A stretch of DNA of 64,000 nt from Schistocerca nitens (GCF_023898315.1 NC_064621.1:17606501-17670500), one strand, 5' to 3'; shown: positions 1 to 11,072, counted from the stretch's first letter. Made by a program: numbers and translations. The notes: generated from the letters alone by a model not told the origin.

Positions 1-345
1 ACGCTGCGCCGCCAGCGACGACGGTAACCACGTCGCCAGGCATTGCTGCGCGGCTTCTGATTGGCTAGCAGGCTGTGGCGCGCAATTCGAACCGTGGCGC
101 GCATTCAAATGCCGGGCACTCGAGCCCTAGTATTACTATGCCCGTCTTGCTGGAAAACTCACTTCCGGTCGCTTGCGCAACCGTCTGATAACGCGCGCTG
201 GCGCAGACCGGACGTTGACGTCACGATAAGGACTGCTGGCTGCAGCTGCGCCGCAGCACGTAGCGTCATTCGCTCTGCGAACGTCGAGGAGTGCGGACGC
301 TTAGCTCTGGGTGTCTCGCTGGGCGTTGGCTTGCTACGTTGATCA
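1..345. promoter_or_regulatory. CpG-rich promoter-like segment
   Basis: This stretch is much richer in CG dinucleotides than the AT-rich DNA after it. It contains an inverted CCAAT box (attgg near 60), an ETS-like cttccgg near 164-170 and a full CRE palindrome, tgacgtca, at 216-223. Such a mix is typical of animal CpG-rich promoters, so the edge of a gene to the left of the window is possible. A 93-codon open frame runs through it but resembles no family I know and may simply reflect GC richness. No exon or splice structure can be proved here. Confidence 0.25.
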
Positions 346-1459
346 CCTTTGTTTCTAAGTGTGATGTTGTTACTTTAATTTGCTATGAAAGCGGTACTGA
401 TAGACAATAAAAGCAGGTTAAAACTGTCAGCTGTCATGGGAAGTTAACCTTGCATTACTGAGCAACTGTTTCACCAGGTATCCAGTCTACCTTACCAAAT
501 TCCCAACCAGACTAACATTAATTATAATCTCTTAATAGTCATACGACAACCGGTGATATGTATATAAAAAAGAGAATTTAAATAAAAAGAAATAAATCAG
601 TTTATATTTGGAAATTTATTTTAACATTGATCATTGAAATTTCAGCATATTAAACTCGATTCATAACTAAGCTGGTGCCGTATTTAGGATTGTGAAAATG
701 TGAGATTGTAATCTTACGGAACACATCAAATATGGAGCCAAGATTGGGAGACTGCATACAACACTGCATTCATAAAATAACACACGAAGAACGTTGAAAC
801 ATATGCAAGAGCAAATTAACCACAACCAACCGATTCAATTTTCACCCAAAGAAATTACGTTCGTAGCACAATCCTGTCCGTCATGTAATTACCACACACT
901 GGTATACTAAATTCATATTAACTCTCTGTGATATCTTCCCGAAAAGAATAGCTGAGGGCTACTTTGATGATTACACCACATGCTTCACGTGGTCAACTTG
1001 GTTTACACAAAGAGTGTAACTCCACAATAATTTTGATAATTAAAATAAATTAGATCGAAAAGCAGTTTACAAAAGAAAAACCTCGAACTGGTTACTATCG
1101 TCTTACTATTAACCTGATGGGTCAAACAGTTATATAAGCACGTGGTACTGGTCTCGCAAAGTACACCCCACGTGGGTTGAACATAAAGAAAAGTTGCTAT
1201 ATTGAAAAATATTGTCAAGACGAGACGTTATAATCACACAAGCATTCGCATTTAAGATTGATGATCTTAGTTAGAGTTATTGATCAACACGTGGTTCCAC
1301 TTTACTCACAAAGTAGTGACAAAGTAACTATCGGAGATATTCTGAACTTCACACGCGAATTACACTGCGTTGCAATTTACGATAACATTAGATATTTTGG
1401 AGATAAACCTGAAATAAAGGTGGTTAAATTTTCAGTTAGGCTGAACTTAAGAAATCCAT
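346..1459. other. AT-rich stretch, nothing recognised
   Basis: Only short open frames are present and none resembles a known protein. No inverted repeats, tRNA-like boxes or transposon ends were seen. Confidence 0.5.
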
Positions 1460-1930
1460 TGTCCTGCGGACTTAGCAGACACGCGCTTAGCCGGAGATCT
1501 TACCACTTCAGACGCTCGCCCCCGGACAGACTGCCCTGCGCTCCTACCGAGCGTGCTTCCCAGATACCAACGGAAGTGACCAGAGAGACAGCTTCCTATG
1601 CCAACATGACAAGGGACAGACAGAAACATGCTAAGAATGGAAACCTCTCTGTTTTTAGAAAGCGTAGCTACCTGTTCCGACGTTGGTCCTACTGTTCTCT
1701 AGCAGACAGGCTTGTCTGCTACCCTCAAGCATGCAACTAGAAACACATTCGCTCATTCATCCTCTCACACAGAAGGGAATGGGGATGACAGTATCTTATC
1801 ATATACAGTATATAAAAGAAAGCGGATGTAGGTTCCGTATGAGACTGTGTGACAAGAATTACATATAAACTGTGTTTTAAAGTGTAGTAGTGTGACAGAT
1901 CGTTCTTGTTTATGTGTATATGTAACACGT
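1460..1930 (+). repeat. Possible solo-LTR-like repeat with TATA box
   Basis: A moderately GC-rich block beginning TGTCCTGCGG leads to a strong TATA box (tataaaag, 1811-1818) and then an AT-rich tail ending near TGTAACA at 1921-1927. TG at the start, CA at the end and an internal TATA box fit an LTR promoter. No target duplication was found and there is no second copy in the window, so the call is tentative. A 160-codon open frame overlaps the first part but is unlike any protein I know. Confidence 0.2.
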
Positions 1931-2654
1931 TTCACTGCTCAGTCTCCTCCCAGATAGTCAGAAATACCATAGTAAATTTAGAAGAGGAATTTATGCCGTA
2001 AATGACAACAGATTTAAGAAATTAACATGAAATGAATCCAAAAGAGACCTTTCATAAGACAATACCTTGATAACAGTGAAAAAGCCATCACCAAAAAGTA
2101 CAGTAAAGAACACAGACTAATGAAACTATTTTCAGATGAACTTCGTACATTTTTATCACAGTGTGGTTATTCTGTCGTGTCAGTGTGCAGTGTAGTACTG
2201 ACAAACGCACAAATGCTGTCTTGCAGGTATATCCAAGACAAGGTGAAAGCAAAGCATACAGCGAAGCACCATCGACTATTCACGCTCAAGTATTCCATAA
2301 GTTTGACGTACTACTTAAGCACTTAAGCGGCTGCTACAATCCCAGTAACCGGGTCCATGTAATACCGACAGAACTCTTGTAGACTATACACTTCACTTCC
2401 TCCAGCAAAATACGTCTATTGTTGTCATGGCTTGTGACCGAGCTGGCCATGGAACAGGATCACCGCAACCTCTCCACTGTTGTCCAAACCGCACATCAAT
2501 GGCGTTTGTGACACGGAGTACGCAGTGCATCGGCGTCCCATCGTCTTTCAGCTACATAGGCTGAACGAATTATCAACGGCACGTCTTCTAGAAATCATGG
2601 GGAGACATAACGAGTTTGTTCCTGTGACCATCATCAGCAGCAAGCACTGAAATT
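1931..2654. other. Mostly unassigned DNA
   Basis: Short open frames only. About 2400-2640 has the base composition and phrase structure of a decayed Tc1-type transposase N-terminal region on the plus strand, but I could not fix a frame or a catalytic motif. Confidence 0.35.
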
Positions 2655-2689
2655 TTCGGTTTTTTTCGTTTCTGCAACGTATTTTATTT

Positions 2690-2732
2690 ATTCCAGACGT
2701 GTTTCGCATTTATACTTTTAAGGTATCTACAG
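2690..2732 (-). ncRNA. Hammerhead-ribozyme-like motif, degenerate (left arm)
   Basis: On the minus strand the order is CTGTAGA, a presumed stem II region beginning TACCTT, then GCGAAA, then CACGTC followed by TGGAATAAA. This follows the hammerhead order CUGANGA, stem II, GAAA, stem III, GUC cleavage site. The core differs from consensus (CTGT instead of CTGA), and stem II pairing is weak, so this copy is probably inactive. The family identification is inference. Confidence 0.3.
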
Positions 2733-3112
2733 TGTAAACTAGAATGAGACAGTTTTTATTTTGATATGCGATATTTGTAAATTATGAAGTAGTTCACATA
2801 CGTTTTTTACGTAAATAAGTGAATACCTACAGATACTCGAGTTTTTGGCTGGAATCTGGTCACGTGCTGGAGGTCGCACTGTTACTTCACTTACGAAACA
2901 TATGAAGATTTTATCGTGACGTGAAAATGTGCTCATATCTTGTAAGTGAAGTTATAGTGCGACCTACAACAAGTGGCCAGATGAGAGGAAACGCAGATGC
3001 AACCAAAAACTCGAATAACTGTGAGAAATCAATTACTTACTTAAAAAACAAGACGTGAAGTGTTTCATAAGCTACAAATATTGCATATCAAAACAAAACT
3101 GTATCATCCTAG

Positions 3113-3163
3113 ATTCTGCTGAAAATATCTTAAGTCAAGAAAGGCGAAACGCGTCTGGAATAA
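3113..3163 (+). ncRNA. Hammerhead-ribozyme-like motif, degenerate (right arm)
   Basis: CTGAAAA at 3119 is followed by a presumed stem II (TCTT with AAGG, including one wobble), GCGAAA, the self-complementary ACGCGT that would serve as a minimal stem III, and a GTC at 3153-3155. Flanking ATTCTG and TGGAAT can pair as stem I with two wobbles. The expected G of CUGANGA is replaced by A, which should cripple cleavage. It is the mirror of the motif in the opposite arm, so both probably descend from one ribozyme-bearing repeat. Confidence 0.35.
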
Positions 3164-3215
3164 AATACACTGAAGCAATAAAAAGGCAGTTTTTATTTAC
3201 AATACGAATAGGAGG

Positions 3216-4357
3216 AAATATTGAAGGAAAGTGTTGAGCAGGACCAGGTTCAGTTGATCTGAAAGTGCGTAAGATCCATAAAATACCGCCCCATACCTTC
3301 ACGACAAACTTGCTTTGATAGGATCGAGACCGCAGTGACTACGCCATGTTTTATGAACATTGTCTCGTCGGTAAATGACACTAAAACAAGAAATCGTGCT
3401 TTTTTCTGCTCATTCCTGAAGGAACCAATTTGCAAGCTGCATTCGACATGGCAGTTCTGCTGGGTGGAACGAATGCGACTTTTGTAGATGACACGTGTGC
3501 AGTTGTGGTTCGTGTAAGAGTCCCAAATTATTTGACTGCCTTGTATTTAGGGCTCGTGCAACGTACCGACTACTGGTGGCACGAGTGTCACCAATCGCGT
3601 ATAATATGTTCTCTTTAATATCGAGTATTCCTGCGTGCTTCAAACAGCCAGGTTCTGATTTCTCACAGTCGCCCCGGGGTAGAGGCGGAAGCGCGTCGAT
3701 GTGGCTAGCGGTGCCCCGGGAACTCCTCAGTGCAGCGTCGCCGTGGCGCTCTTCCATCGCATACACTGAACCCACACACAGCGTGAATGTTGGCCAACTT
3801 TCCATCAGTAAACTTATCGATGCTACCCTACGTCACTGTTGACAAACAGCTAACACTGCCGGGATACAAAGAACAGAGCACTAGTGTATGCAAAGTCGAG
3901 CGTTTCTGCTGTCAACAGCAAGTCTGTGAGTGAATGGAACGAGTTTGATTTCAAAAAAGACAAAAAACCGCACAGCGTCAACATTTGTAATTTGGTACAC
4001 CTACTATGAGTACATTACAGATATAAGATTAATTTGGGAAGAGGTGGCAAGAAATCAGACTAAATGCAATTACTTTCTCACAACCCGTCAATGGTCATGA
4101 CTGCCTAATACCAAAATAGTCAGCAAATATCCCTGAACAACCTATGAAGTTCTGTCAGTATAACCAGGGATCACTCTGCACAGAGAAAAGTGATTCCATA
4201 TTCTACATCACAATGTCATAATTTCTAACGGAGCAAAAGAGTAACCTGGGAATTCCGCTGTTCATGACAGCGTTCCCTACAGCTGAAGTCGGAACTTGGA
4301 CGTGTGTCCGGGGGGTTAGCGGCGTCCGACGAACGGATTATATGCGCTCGTGCGAAA
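3216..4357. other. No recognisable gene
   Basis: Overlapping open frames of 115-131 codons on both strands occur at 3410-3842. They overlap each other in antisense and match no family I recognise, so I read them as chance. The rest is AT-rich. Confidence 0.45.
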
Positions 4358-4557
4358 GAAATGGTTCAAATGGCTCTGAGCACTATGGGACTCAACATCT
4401 GTGGTTATAAGTCCCCTAGAACTTAGAACTACTTAAACCTAACTAACCTAAGGACATCACACACATCCATGCCCGAGGCAGGATTCGAACCTGCGACCGT
4501 AGCGGTCACGCGGTTCCAGACTGAAGCGCCTTTAACCGCACGGCCACACCGGCCGGC
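4358..4557 (-). mobile_element. tRNA-derived SINE
   Basis: Read on the minus strand, the element starts at 4557 with a tRNA-like head containing an A-box-like TGGCCGTGCGGTTAAAGGCGC and a B box GGTTCGAATCC, then a body with GGTTAGTTAGGTTTAAGTAG, and ends with CCATTTGAACCATT. Flanks carry a near-identical gcgaaagaaa / gcgaaggaaa, a plausible target duplication. Internal pol III promoters are typical of such SINEs, and mobilisation would need a LINE in trans. Five more copies of this body type occur in the window. Confidence 0.9.
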
Positions 4558-5549
4558 GAAGGAAATAGAAACGAATGTTCGAGACTTCGACATCACTTCG
4601 ATTCAAAATTAACTACTGAGGGAGGGCTGTTTGTGCGTGTCGGGAGTCGTTTGAGCCTTAATACCCTGTGACTCGACGTGACGAATGAGCGACGCTGAAA
4701 GTTATTACTTGGAGCCTATTTCCGGAAATCTCTGTCCGAGTCACGGACTGGTGTCTCACGAGCATTGCAAAGTGCCGCACCTATAATTCCTACATAACTC
4801 ATTTCTGTAGGTTCTGAATGTGTTTCGCGTTTCTCTTTTCGTCACAGCCATGTGTCATTTAAAACAGTAGACTGTCATAGGATATGTTTGACGCATTAAT
4901 TGAGCTGCCCTAGCTAGCAGATGGAGAAACTTGACATAAATGATATTCTATGTCGATGACTACACCAGCTTTATCAAATTCTCTTGTTCCGAAGAATGAA
5001 ATATTATAAGAATTTTTTATTTTATTATGTAAGTCAATCAAACGCTCTGGGAACATGTTTCAACAGGCACGTGGATTTCAAGTAGAAACAGAAGAATCAA
5101 CAGAAGAACTAAATACTTTAATGGCCTCACCTAACTGCTAAACTCCATTAATTTTGTAATCTTGTATATCGAAGTCTGTGTATTGATATTCTATAGTATG
5201 CAACTCAATTGCTCTAACCCGTTTTGTCAAAAATGCAGTGATACTTGCTGGAAAAGACTGTTTAAAATGAAGATTCGTCCATCTTTAAATAGTAAGTTTA
5301 CACTTACAGAAAACGCATTTTTCTGTTATTAACGTGTTGCAGATATCCTTTGCTTGACATAAGGATGCTGAGATCTTCGCTCTACGGCAAACGTAGTTCT
5401 ATTTGTATTGTGAACATGCACACAGAATATAAAGCATACGTCTAAAGCTCCAACTGATATAAGCAATATTATGAAGAGTTTTTGTGCCACAGTGATGTGT
5501 TTCGAGTATGTGTGCTGTTTGTACTGCAACAGTTTTTGCATAGTCCTAG
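4558..5549. other. Unassigned AT-rich stretch
   Basis: No convincing frame, repeat boundary or RNA gene was seen. Confidence 0.45.
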
Positions 5550-5561
5550 AAAAGCATAAAG

Positions 5562-5770
5562 CCCGCATCTCGTGGTCGTGCGGTAGCGTTCTCGCTTCCC
5601 ACGCCCGGGTTCCCGGGTTCGATTCCCGGCGGGGTCAGGGATTTTCTCTGCCTCGTGATGGCTGGGTGTTGTGTGCTGTCCTTAGGTTAGTTAGGTTTAA
5701 GTAGTTCTAAGTTCTAGGGGACTTATGACCACAGCAGTTGAGTCCCATAGTGCTCAGAGCCATTTGAACC
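5562..5770 (+). mobile_element. tRNA-derived SINE with perfect 12-bp TSD
   Basis: The head has a tRNA-like A box (TGGTCGTGCGGTAGCG) and B box (GGTTCGATTCCC), followed by the same body and CCATTTGAACC tail as the other SINEs. The 12-bp target duplication aaaagcataaag is perfect (5550-5561 and 5771-5782), which points to a fairly young insertion by a LINE-type endonuclease. The head differs from the 4358 copy while the body is shared, so related SINEs here use at least two tRNA-like heads. Confidence 0.93.
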
Positions 5771-5782
5771 AAAAGCATAAAG

Positions 5783-6265
5783 AGGAAAGTAAGACGAATC
5801 GCCGCCCACATGAACATATGTAGGTGTATGTTACTGCTGCACTTTATATGTCATTAAATGCAGGCACATTAGCATCTTCCACCATCAAAACAACATATAC
5901 CTACATATTGGGGCTATGTAGTCAAATAGTCTCGTGCAATGCAGGAGCAGACATGCTGCTGCGAACACATTACCACACTGTAACTGAAAACACTAGCCGT
6001 TTGATGATCGGCATTATAGCCAGAAACCAGTAATTCCATTGGAACAAAGTATTTGCAGGTGGCTGTTTTCTTCATCAAAAAGTTTACCTTCATCATAATA
6101 CGCCACAACCATTACCTCCGCCTGAAAACGCTCACAAAATCATCACCCTTTAATTATCAGTTCCAAAAACGTAGTTAATAATGGGTTACTGTACGTTTGG
6201 AAACTATTGTAAGGAGTATACTTTGTTAAGGTGTGTATATGGGGAACAGTGAGTACGTAAAGGAA
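5783..6265. other. Unassigned stretch
   Basis: Only short unrelated frames; no repeat boundary was identified. Confidence 0.45.
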
Positions 6266-6500
6266 GATTAGGTTACGAAGACCCATGAGCGACAAGGTCG
6301 TTAGTCAAACTTGGATTGCCGAGGGATGAGGAAGGAAATCGCCTTCTCCTTTACAAAAGAACTATCACTAAAGTTGTCTTAGACGTATTAATGCAACAAT
6401 GTAAAATCTAAAAACAGATGCAACGGTGGAAATTTGAATCAGCAACCTCCTGAACGAGAGTCCAGTATCTTGTCTCAGGGCGGCCTCGTTCCGACAGTGG
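6266..6500 (-). mobile_element. Degraded SINE of the 'gacaaggtc' family
   Basis: The block starting gcgacaaggtcgttagtcaa...ggaaggaaatcg and ending with the tRNA-like cctgaacgagagtccagtatcttg matches the layout of the better preserved copy at 57483-57706. Read on the minus strand, the tRNA-like part comes first. It is diverged and has an AT-rich insertion or replacement in the middle. Confidence 0.55.
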
Positions 6501-6605
6501 TTAAATGACAGGTAACTAACCCAAAGGTCTGAAATTCAATCCACAATCTCTATCCGATTTTTTTTAATTTCCTGACATTGTCATTAAGAGAGCGACCTCG
6601 TATTC

Positions 6606-7547
6606 CACTGAAGAGCCAAAGGAACTGGCATAGGCGTGCGTATTCAAATTCGGAGTTAAGTAAACAAGCAGGATACGGCGCTGCAGTCTGCAAGCCCTAT
6701 TTAAGACAAGTGTCTGGCGCAGTTGTTACATCGATTACTGCTGCTACAATGGCAGGTTACCAAGATTTAACTGAGTTTGAACAAGGTGTTACAGTCGGCG
6801 CACGAGCGATGGAACACGCCTCTCCGACTCAGCGATGGAGTAAGGATTTTCCCGTACGACCATTTCACGAGTGCACGACACAAATCTTTGCGCCTCGATT
6901 GGGCCCGTCAACACCGACATTGGACTGCTGAAGACTGGAAACATGTTTCCTGATCGGACGAGTCTCTCAATTAACTCCAATTCGTATCGAGCTGATGGAC
7001 GTGTCCGGATATGGAGACAACTTTTTCAATCCATGGACCCTGATTCTCAGCAGGATTGTTCAAGATGGTGGAGGCTGTGTAATGGTGTGGAGCCTGTGCG
7101 GTTGGAGTAATATGGGACCCCCGACATGCGACTCTAGTGGGTGACAGGTACGTGAACTTCCTGTCTGATCACCTGCATCCACTCATGACCACTGTGCATT
7201 CCGACGGACTTGGGCAATTTCGGCAGGACAATTTGACACCCAACACGTCCAGAATCGCTACAGAGTCGCTCCAGGAACACTCTTCTGAGTTTAGACACTT
7301 CCGTTGCCCACCAAGGTCCCCAGACATGAACATTATTCACCATATCTGTGATACCTTGCAACGTGCTGTCCAGAAGAGAAATCCACTCCTCGTACTCTTA
7401 CGGATCTATGGGCAGCCCTGCAGAATTCATGGTGTCAGTTCCCTTCAGCACCACTTCAGACATTTGTCAAGTCCATGCCACGTTATGTTGCGGCATTTCT
7501 GCGTGCTCGCGGGGACCCTACACGATATTAGGCAGGTGTACCAGTAA
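6606..7547 (+). pseudogene. Tc1-like transposase, internally deleted element
   Basis: The left end (CACTGAAGAGCCAAAGGAAC) looks like a Tc1-family terminal inverted repeat. The start of a transposase follows at 6750 (MAGYQDLTEFEQG). Sequence then jumps near 6868 to the later catalytic region, so a large internal piece is lost. The C-terminal part (7137-7547) keeps GQFRQDN, SPDMNI and a GTLHDIRQVYQ ending, the second and third regions of the DDE fold. Several frameshifts and stops break the reading. The right terminal repeat is cut off after accagt. A minus-strand relative lies at 38310-38940. Confidence 0.8.
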
Positions 7548-7559
7548 ATGAAAAATATT

Positions 7560-7700
7560 CTTTCTTGTTAGAGAAGTTTTATTCAACCAGATCACAATAA
7601 TTACATTTACAGGCGACTAATTTCGGAAAAATTTAACAGCCATCTTCAGATCATCAACATGCATCAAACATTGTGCCACTCTATTTAGTGCACTATAATT
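7560..7700 (-). repeat. Retroelement tail fragment with hammerhead-like core
   Basis: Between the Tc1-like element and the next element lies a short block. On the minus strand it carries CTGAAGATGG, a short interval, CCGAAA, TTAGTC and a GCCTGTAAATG stretch. The arrangement matches tail motifs of Penelope-like or related retroelements, but too little remains to assign a family. Confidence 0.35.
7603..7651 (-). ncRNA. Hammerhead-like core, no stem I seen
   Basis: The minus strand reads CTGAAGA (a full CUGANGA match), a stem II region opening TGG and closing CC, then GAAA and a GTC shortly after. Only two G-C pairs of stem II remain and the flanks do not pair well as stem I, so activity is unlikely. 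It is listed because the same order recurs at 2690, 3113 and in both arms of the Penelope palindrome. Confidence 0.3.
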
Positions 7701-7714
7701 TAGTCATAAACATA

Positions 7715-9291
7715 CAGGTACGGCCAAACTTTCAGGAAACATTGCTCACACACAAAGAAAGAAAATATGTTATGTGGACATGTGTCCGGAAACGCTTACT
7801 TTCCATGTTAGAGCTCATTTTATTACTTCTCTTCAAATCACATTAATCATGGAATGGAAACACACAGCAACAGAACGTACCAGCGAGACTTCAAACACTT
7901 TGTTACAGGAAATGTTCAAAATGTCCTCCGTTAGCGAGGATACATGCATCCACCCTCCGTCGCATGGAATCCCTGATGCGCTGATGCAGTCCTGGAGAAT
8001 GGCGTATTGTATCACAGCCGTCCACAATACTAGCACGAAGAGTCTCTACATTTGGTACCGGGGTTGCGTAGACAAGAGCTTTGAAATGCCTCATAAATGA
8101 AAGTCAAGACGGTTGAGGTCAGGAGAGCGTGGAGGCCATGGAATTGGTCCGCCTCTACCAACTCATCGGTCACCGCGATCACCGAAACTGTTGTTGAGAA
8201 GCGTACGAACACTTCGACTGAAATGTGCAGGAGCTCCATCGTGCATGAACCACATGTTGTGTCGTACTTGTAAAGGCAAATTTTCTAGCAGCACAGGTAG
8301 AGTATCCCGTATGAAATCATGGTAACGTGCTCCATTGAGTGTAGGTGGAAGAACATGGGGCCCATTCAAGACATCACCAGCAATACCTGCCCAAACGTTC
8401 ACAGAAAATCTGTGTTGATGACGTGACTGCACAATTGCGTGCGGATTCTCGTCAGCCCACACATGTTGATTGTGGAAATTTACAATTTGATCACGTTGGA
8501 ATGAAGCCTCATCCGTAAAGAGAACATTTGCACTGAAACGAGGATTGACACATTGTTGGATGAACCATTCGCAGAAGTGTACCCGTGGAGGCCAATCAGC
8601 TGCTGATAGCGCCTGCACATGCTGTACATGGTACGGAAACAACTGGTTCTCCCGTAGCACTCTCCGTACAGTGACGTGGTCAACGTTACCTTGTACAGCA
8701 GCAACTTCTCTGACGCTGACATTAGGGTTATCGTCAACTGCACGAAGAATTCCCTCGTCCATTGCAGGTGTCCTCGTCGTTCTAGGTCTTCCCCAGTCGC
8801 GAGTCATAGGCTGGAATGTTCCTTGCTCCCTAAGACGCCGATCAATTGCTTCGAACGTCTTCCTGTCGGGACACCTTCGTTCTGGAAATCTGTCTCGATA
8901 CAAACGTACCGCGCCACGGCTATTGCCCCGTTCTAATCCATACATCAAATGGGCATCTGCCAACTCCGCATTTGTAAACATTGCACTGACTGCAAAACCA
9001 CGTTCGTGATGAACACTAACCTGTTGATGCTACGTATTGATGTGCTTGATGCTAGTACTGTAGAGCAACGAGTTGCATGTCAACAGAAGCACCGAAGTCA
9101 ACATTACCTTCCTTCAATTGGGCCAACTGGCGGTGAATCGAGGAAGTACAGTACATACTGACTAAAGTAAAATGAGCTCTAACGTGGAAATTAAGCGTTT
9201 CCGGACACATGTCCACATAACATCTTTTCTTTATTTGTGTGTGAGGAATGTTTCCTGAAACTTTGGCCGTACCTTTTTGTAACACCCTGCA
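7715..9291 (-). mobile_element. mariner-like DNA transposon with ~107-bp TIRs
   Basis: The inverted repeats are 7717-7822 and 9168-9273. They share ggtacggccaaa.tttcagg, cacacacaaa and a long block ending gagctcatttta, with few differences. The right end continues into tttttgtaacaccctg, a common Tc1/mariner-type terminus. The left end lacks that outer segment, so the outermost ~14 bp were lost. One transposase gene lies inside on the minus strand. The element is non-autonomous now because the gene is broken. Confidence 0.85.
7900..8981 (-). pseudogene. Transposase, mariner superfamily (DD41D-like), nearly intact
   Basis: The gene starts at 8981 with an N-terminal helix-turn-helix region (MFTNAELADAHLMYG) of the type seen in many insect transposases. 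The DDE domain shows D157 in FTDEAS and D248 in MHDGAPAH. An in-frame TGA at codon 273 stands where relatives have Trp in the WIGR/WVGR motif. The frame then continues through WPPRSPDLNRLDFHL, giving a third Asp 45 codons after the second. Relatives have about 41 between; the extra three residues come from a GDRGDR duplication. A second lesion near 8095 shifts the frame, and the rest ends GGHFEHFL at 7903. Catalytic residues survive, so inactivation may be recent. Confidence 0.85.
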
Positions 9292-9293
9292 TA

Positions 9294-9880
9294 GGAGATC
9301 AGCTCTCTGGGACAGATGTAGCAGTGTAGAGCCATATGTCAAGTAACAAAATAATTGTGGTAGAATTTTTTCTAATAATTATCGCCTCTTTCGCTTCTTC
9401 AAAAGCCGCGCCCCGGTTTGGAGTCTACATTGAAATGTAAGTCTCCATCTAACTGGCTGGTTATTCTATCATACAACCTAGGAAGGCAGTGGCATAGTAC
9501 CTCCAAGAGTTCCACACATTTTAAAGCACCCCCATGTTAAACCAAATGTTGGGTTCGAGATTTATTTTCTTTGTTGGGGGATCTTTTGGTGCATCGTTTA
9601 TGTGGAGATTGATTTGATATGGTCTAGCTTGGACGGCGTAACTTACATGAATTACCTTTGTTACTTACAAGTAGTTCACTTATGTACGGTGAATTGCCAT
9701 TAGTCATACGCTTGCATCTCATTTTCAATCAATTAAACTGAAGAATTAGTTGCAGCAGCTGTAAGAATGTAGGTAAAGAACATGATAATTGAAACTACAG
9801 ATAAAAACTATATGAGGCACCATGACATCAACCTGGAGAGACTGGTTAGCCACAGCGCAGAGGATTGTTTCGAAGATCAA
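9294..9880. other. Unassigned stretch
   Basis: No coding or repeat structure was recognised. Confidence 0.45.
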
Positions 9881-10040
9881 TTTGGGAAACTAGAAAAGAG
9901 ATACTGGCGGAAGTACAGATGTGACAGCCAGTCGCGCATTGTACTTGCATAGAATAGTAGGAAGAGCATTTGCATGCAAAAGGCAAAGTTTTCGGATTTG
10001 AGTCTCGGTCTGCCACATAGTTTAAATTTTTCATGAGGTT
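9881..10040 (+). mobile_element. SINE fragment with internal tRNA-like domain
   Basis: The order tactggcggaagta, gtgacagccagtcg, gaagagcatttgcatgcaaaaggcaaag, gatttgagtctcggtc, ccacatagttt corresponds to a widespread arthropod tRNA-derived SINE. The anticodon-arm-like GCAAAAGGC and a B box degraded to GATTTGAGTC are visible. It is diverged and lacks a clear target duplication. Confidence 0.6.
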
Positions 10041-10449
10041 TCAAATCAATTTTGAGTGGAGTGACTGAATAGATAAAACATTTGAATCAATTATCCATAT
10101 GATATAAATCTTTTCAAAGGTTTCGGTGTTTGGTAAGTCTTTAAGTAAATGATTACGCTACGCTGACGGAAATAATATCGCAATCCAAAAAAATAATTAA
10201 TGTAGAGTAATGAAATTTCTGGTATATATTTGTCTAGGCAACACTTAAGTAGTTGCATTGCAAGGTCTCAGATATAAGAGTGAAAAAAGCCACAGCAAAA
10301 ATAAAATCTCGTGCATTAATAACCAGTGCAACGGCCATAATGTTGATTCAAAGCATGCAACCATGCACGCATTAAGTTGTACAGGTGCTGATTGTCAGTT
10401 TGTGGAATGGAGTTCTACGATTGTTGGGCTGGTCGGGTAATACAGGGAC
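10041..10449. other. Unassigned AT-rich stretch
   Basis: Nothing recognised. Confidence 0.45.
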
Positions 10450-10857
10450 GCATTATGCTGCCTGTGAATGACGCTGCAGCTGGAGTTGTCGTCCGACGAA
10501 GTTTCTTACGTGCTCGACTGCAGACAGATCTAGCGATCGAGAAGGCCGGGGTAACAAGTCAACACACTGTAGAACGTGTTGGATTACAACAGCTGTGAGT
10601 GGAAGAGCGTTATCCTGTTGGAAAACACCCCACGGAATGCTGTTCATGAATGGCAGCACAACAGGTTGGATCACCAGATTGACGCACTAATATGTAGTCA
10701 CGGGGCTTGGAAGAATCACGAGAGTGTTCATGCAGTCATACGAAGTGACACTGCAGCCCCAAGCGGAAGTGTAGGTGCAGTGTGTTTGTGTGTGTCTAGG
10801 CCGCACACAGGGTGGTCGTAGGCCCTCAACTGGCCTCCTCCTATCTCGGAGCTGCCC

Positions 10858-11072
10858 TTGGAAAAGAAAATTGTAAATTTGTGGTGAGGTCTTATGGGCC
10901 CAAACTGCTGAGGTCATCGGTCCCTAAGCCTACGCATTCGTTACTCTAATTGGAAATAACTTACACTAAGGACAACACACACACGCATGCCCGAGGGAGG
11001 ACTCGAACCTGAGACGGAGGGAGCAGCGCGGACCGTGACAAGACGACCCAGACCGCGCGGCAATTGCCCTTC
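10858..11072 (-). mobile_element. tRNA-derived SINE inside Tc1 remnant
   Basis: On the minus strand the head carries a B-box-like AGGTTCGAGTCC followed by TCGGGCATGCGTGTGTGTTGTCCTTAG. The body contains GACCTCAGCAGTTTGGGCCCATAAG and ends near CACAAATTTACAATTTTC. Flanking tgcccttggaaaag (from 10853) and tgcccttcaaataa (near 11066) look like an imperfect target duplication. Confidence 0.75.

Larger units (their letters stand above)
2655..3215. repeat. Fold-back repeat, two ~260-280 bp inverted arms
   Basis: The left arm (about 2655-2935) matches the reverse complement of the right arm (about 2936-3215) along most of its length with many substitutions. Shared blocks include ttattccagacg, cagtttt.ttttgatatgc, ttcgagtttttgg and gtcgcact.taacttcactta. 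The arms abut with almost no spacer, so the RNA or single strand could form one long hairpin. The arms have diverged, so the structure is old. No transposase or reverse transcriptase is present. It could be a fold-back non-autonomous element or an inverted dimer of one repeat. Confidence 0.7.

Noticed and set aside
3410-3842. Overlapping open frames of 115-131 codons on both strands
   Set aside because: They overlap in antisense, have no family resemblance and no start or splice context; likely chance in GC-richer DNA.
5562-5640. Possible tRNA gene
   Set aside because: The tRNA-like head continues into a SINE body with a perfect 12-bp target duplication around the whole unit.
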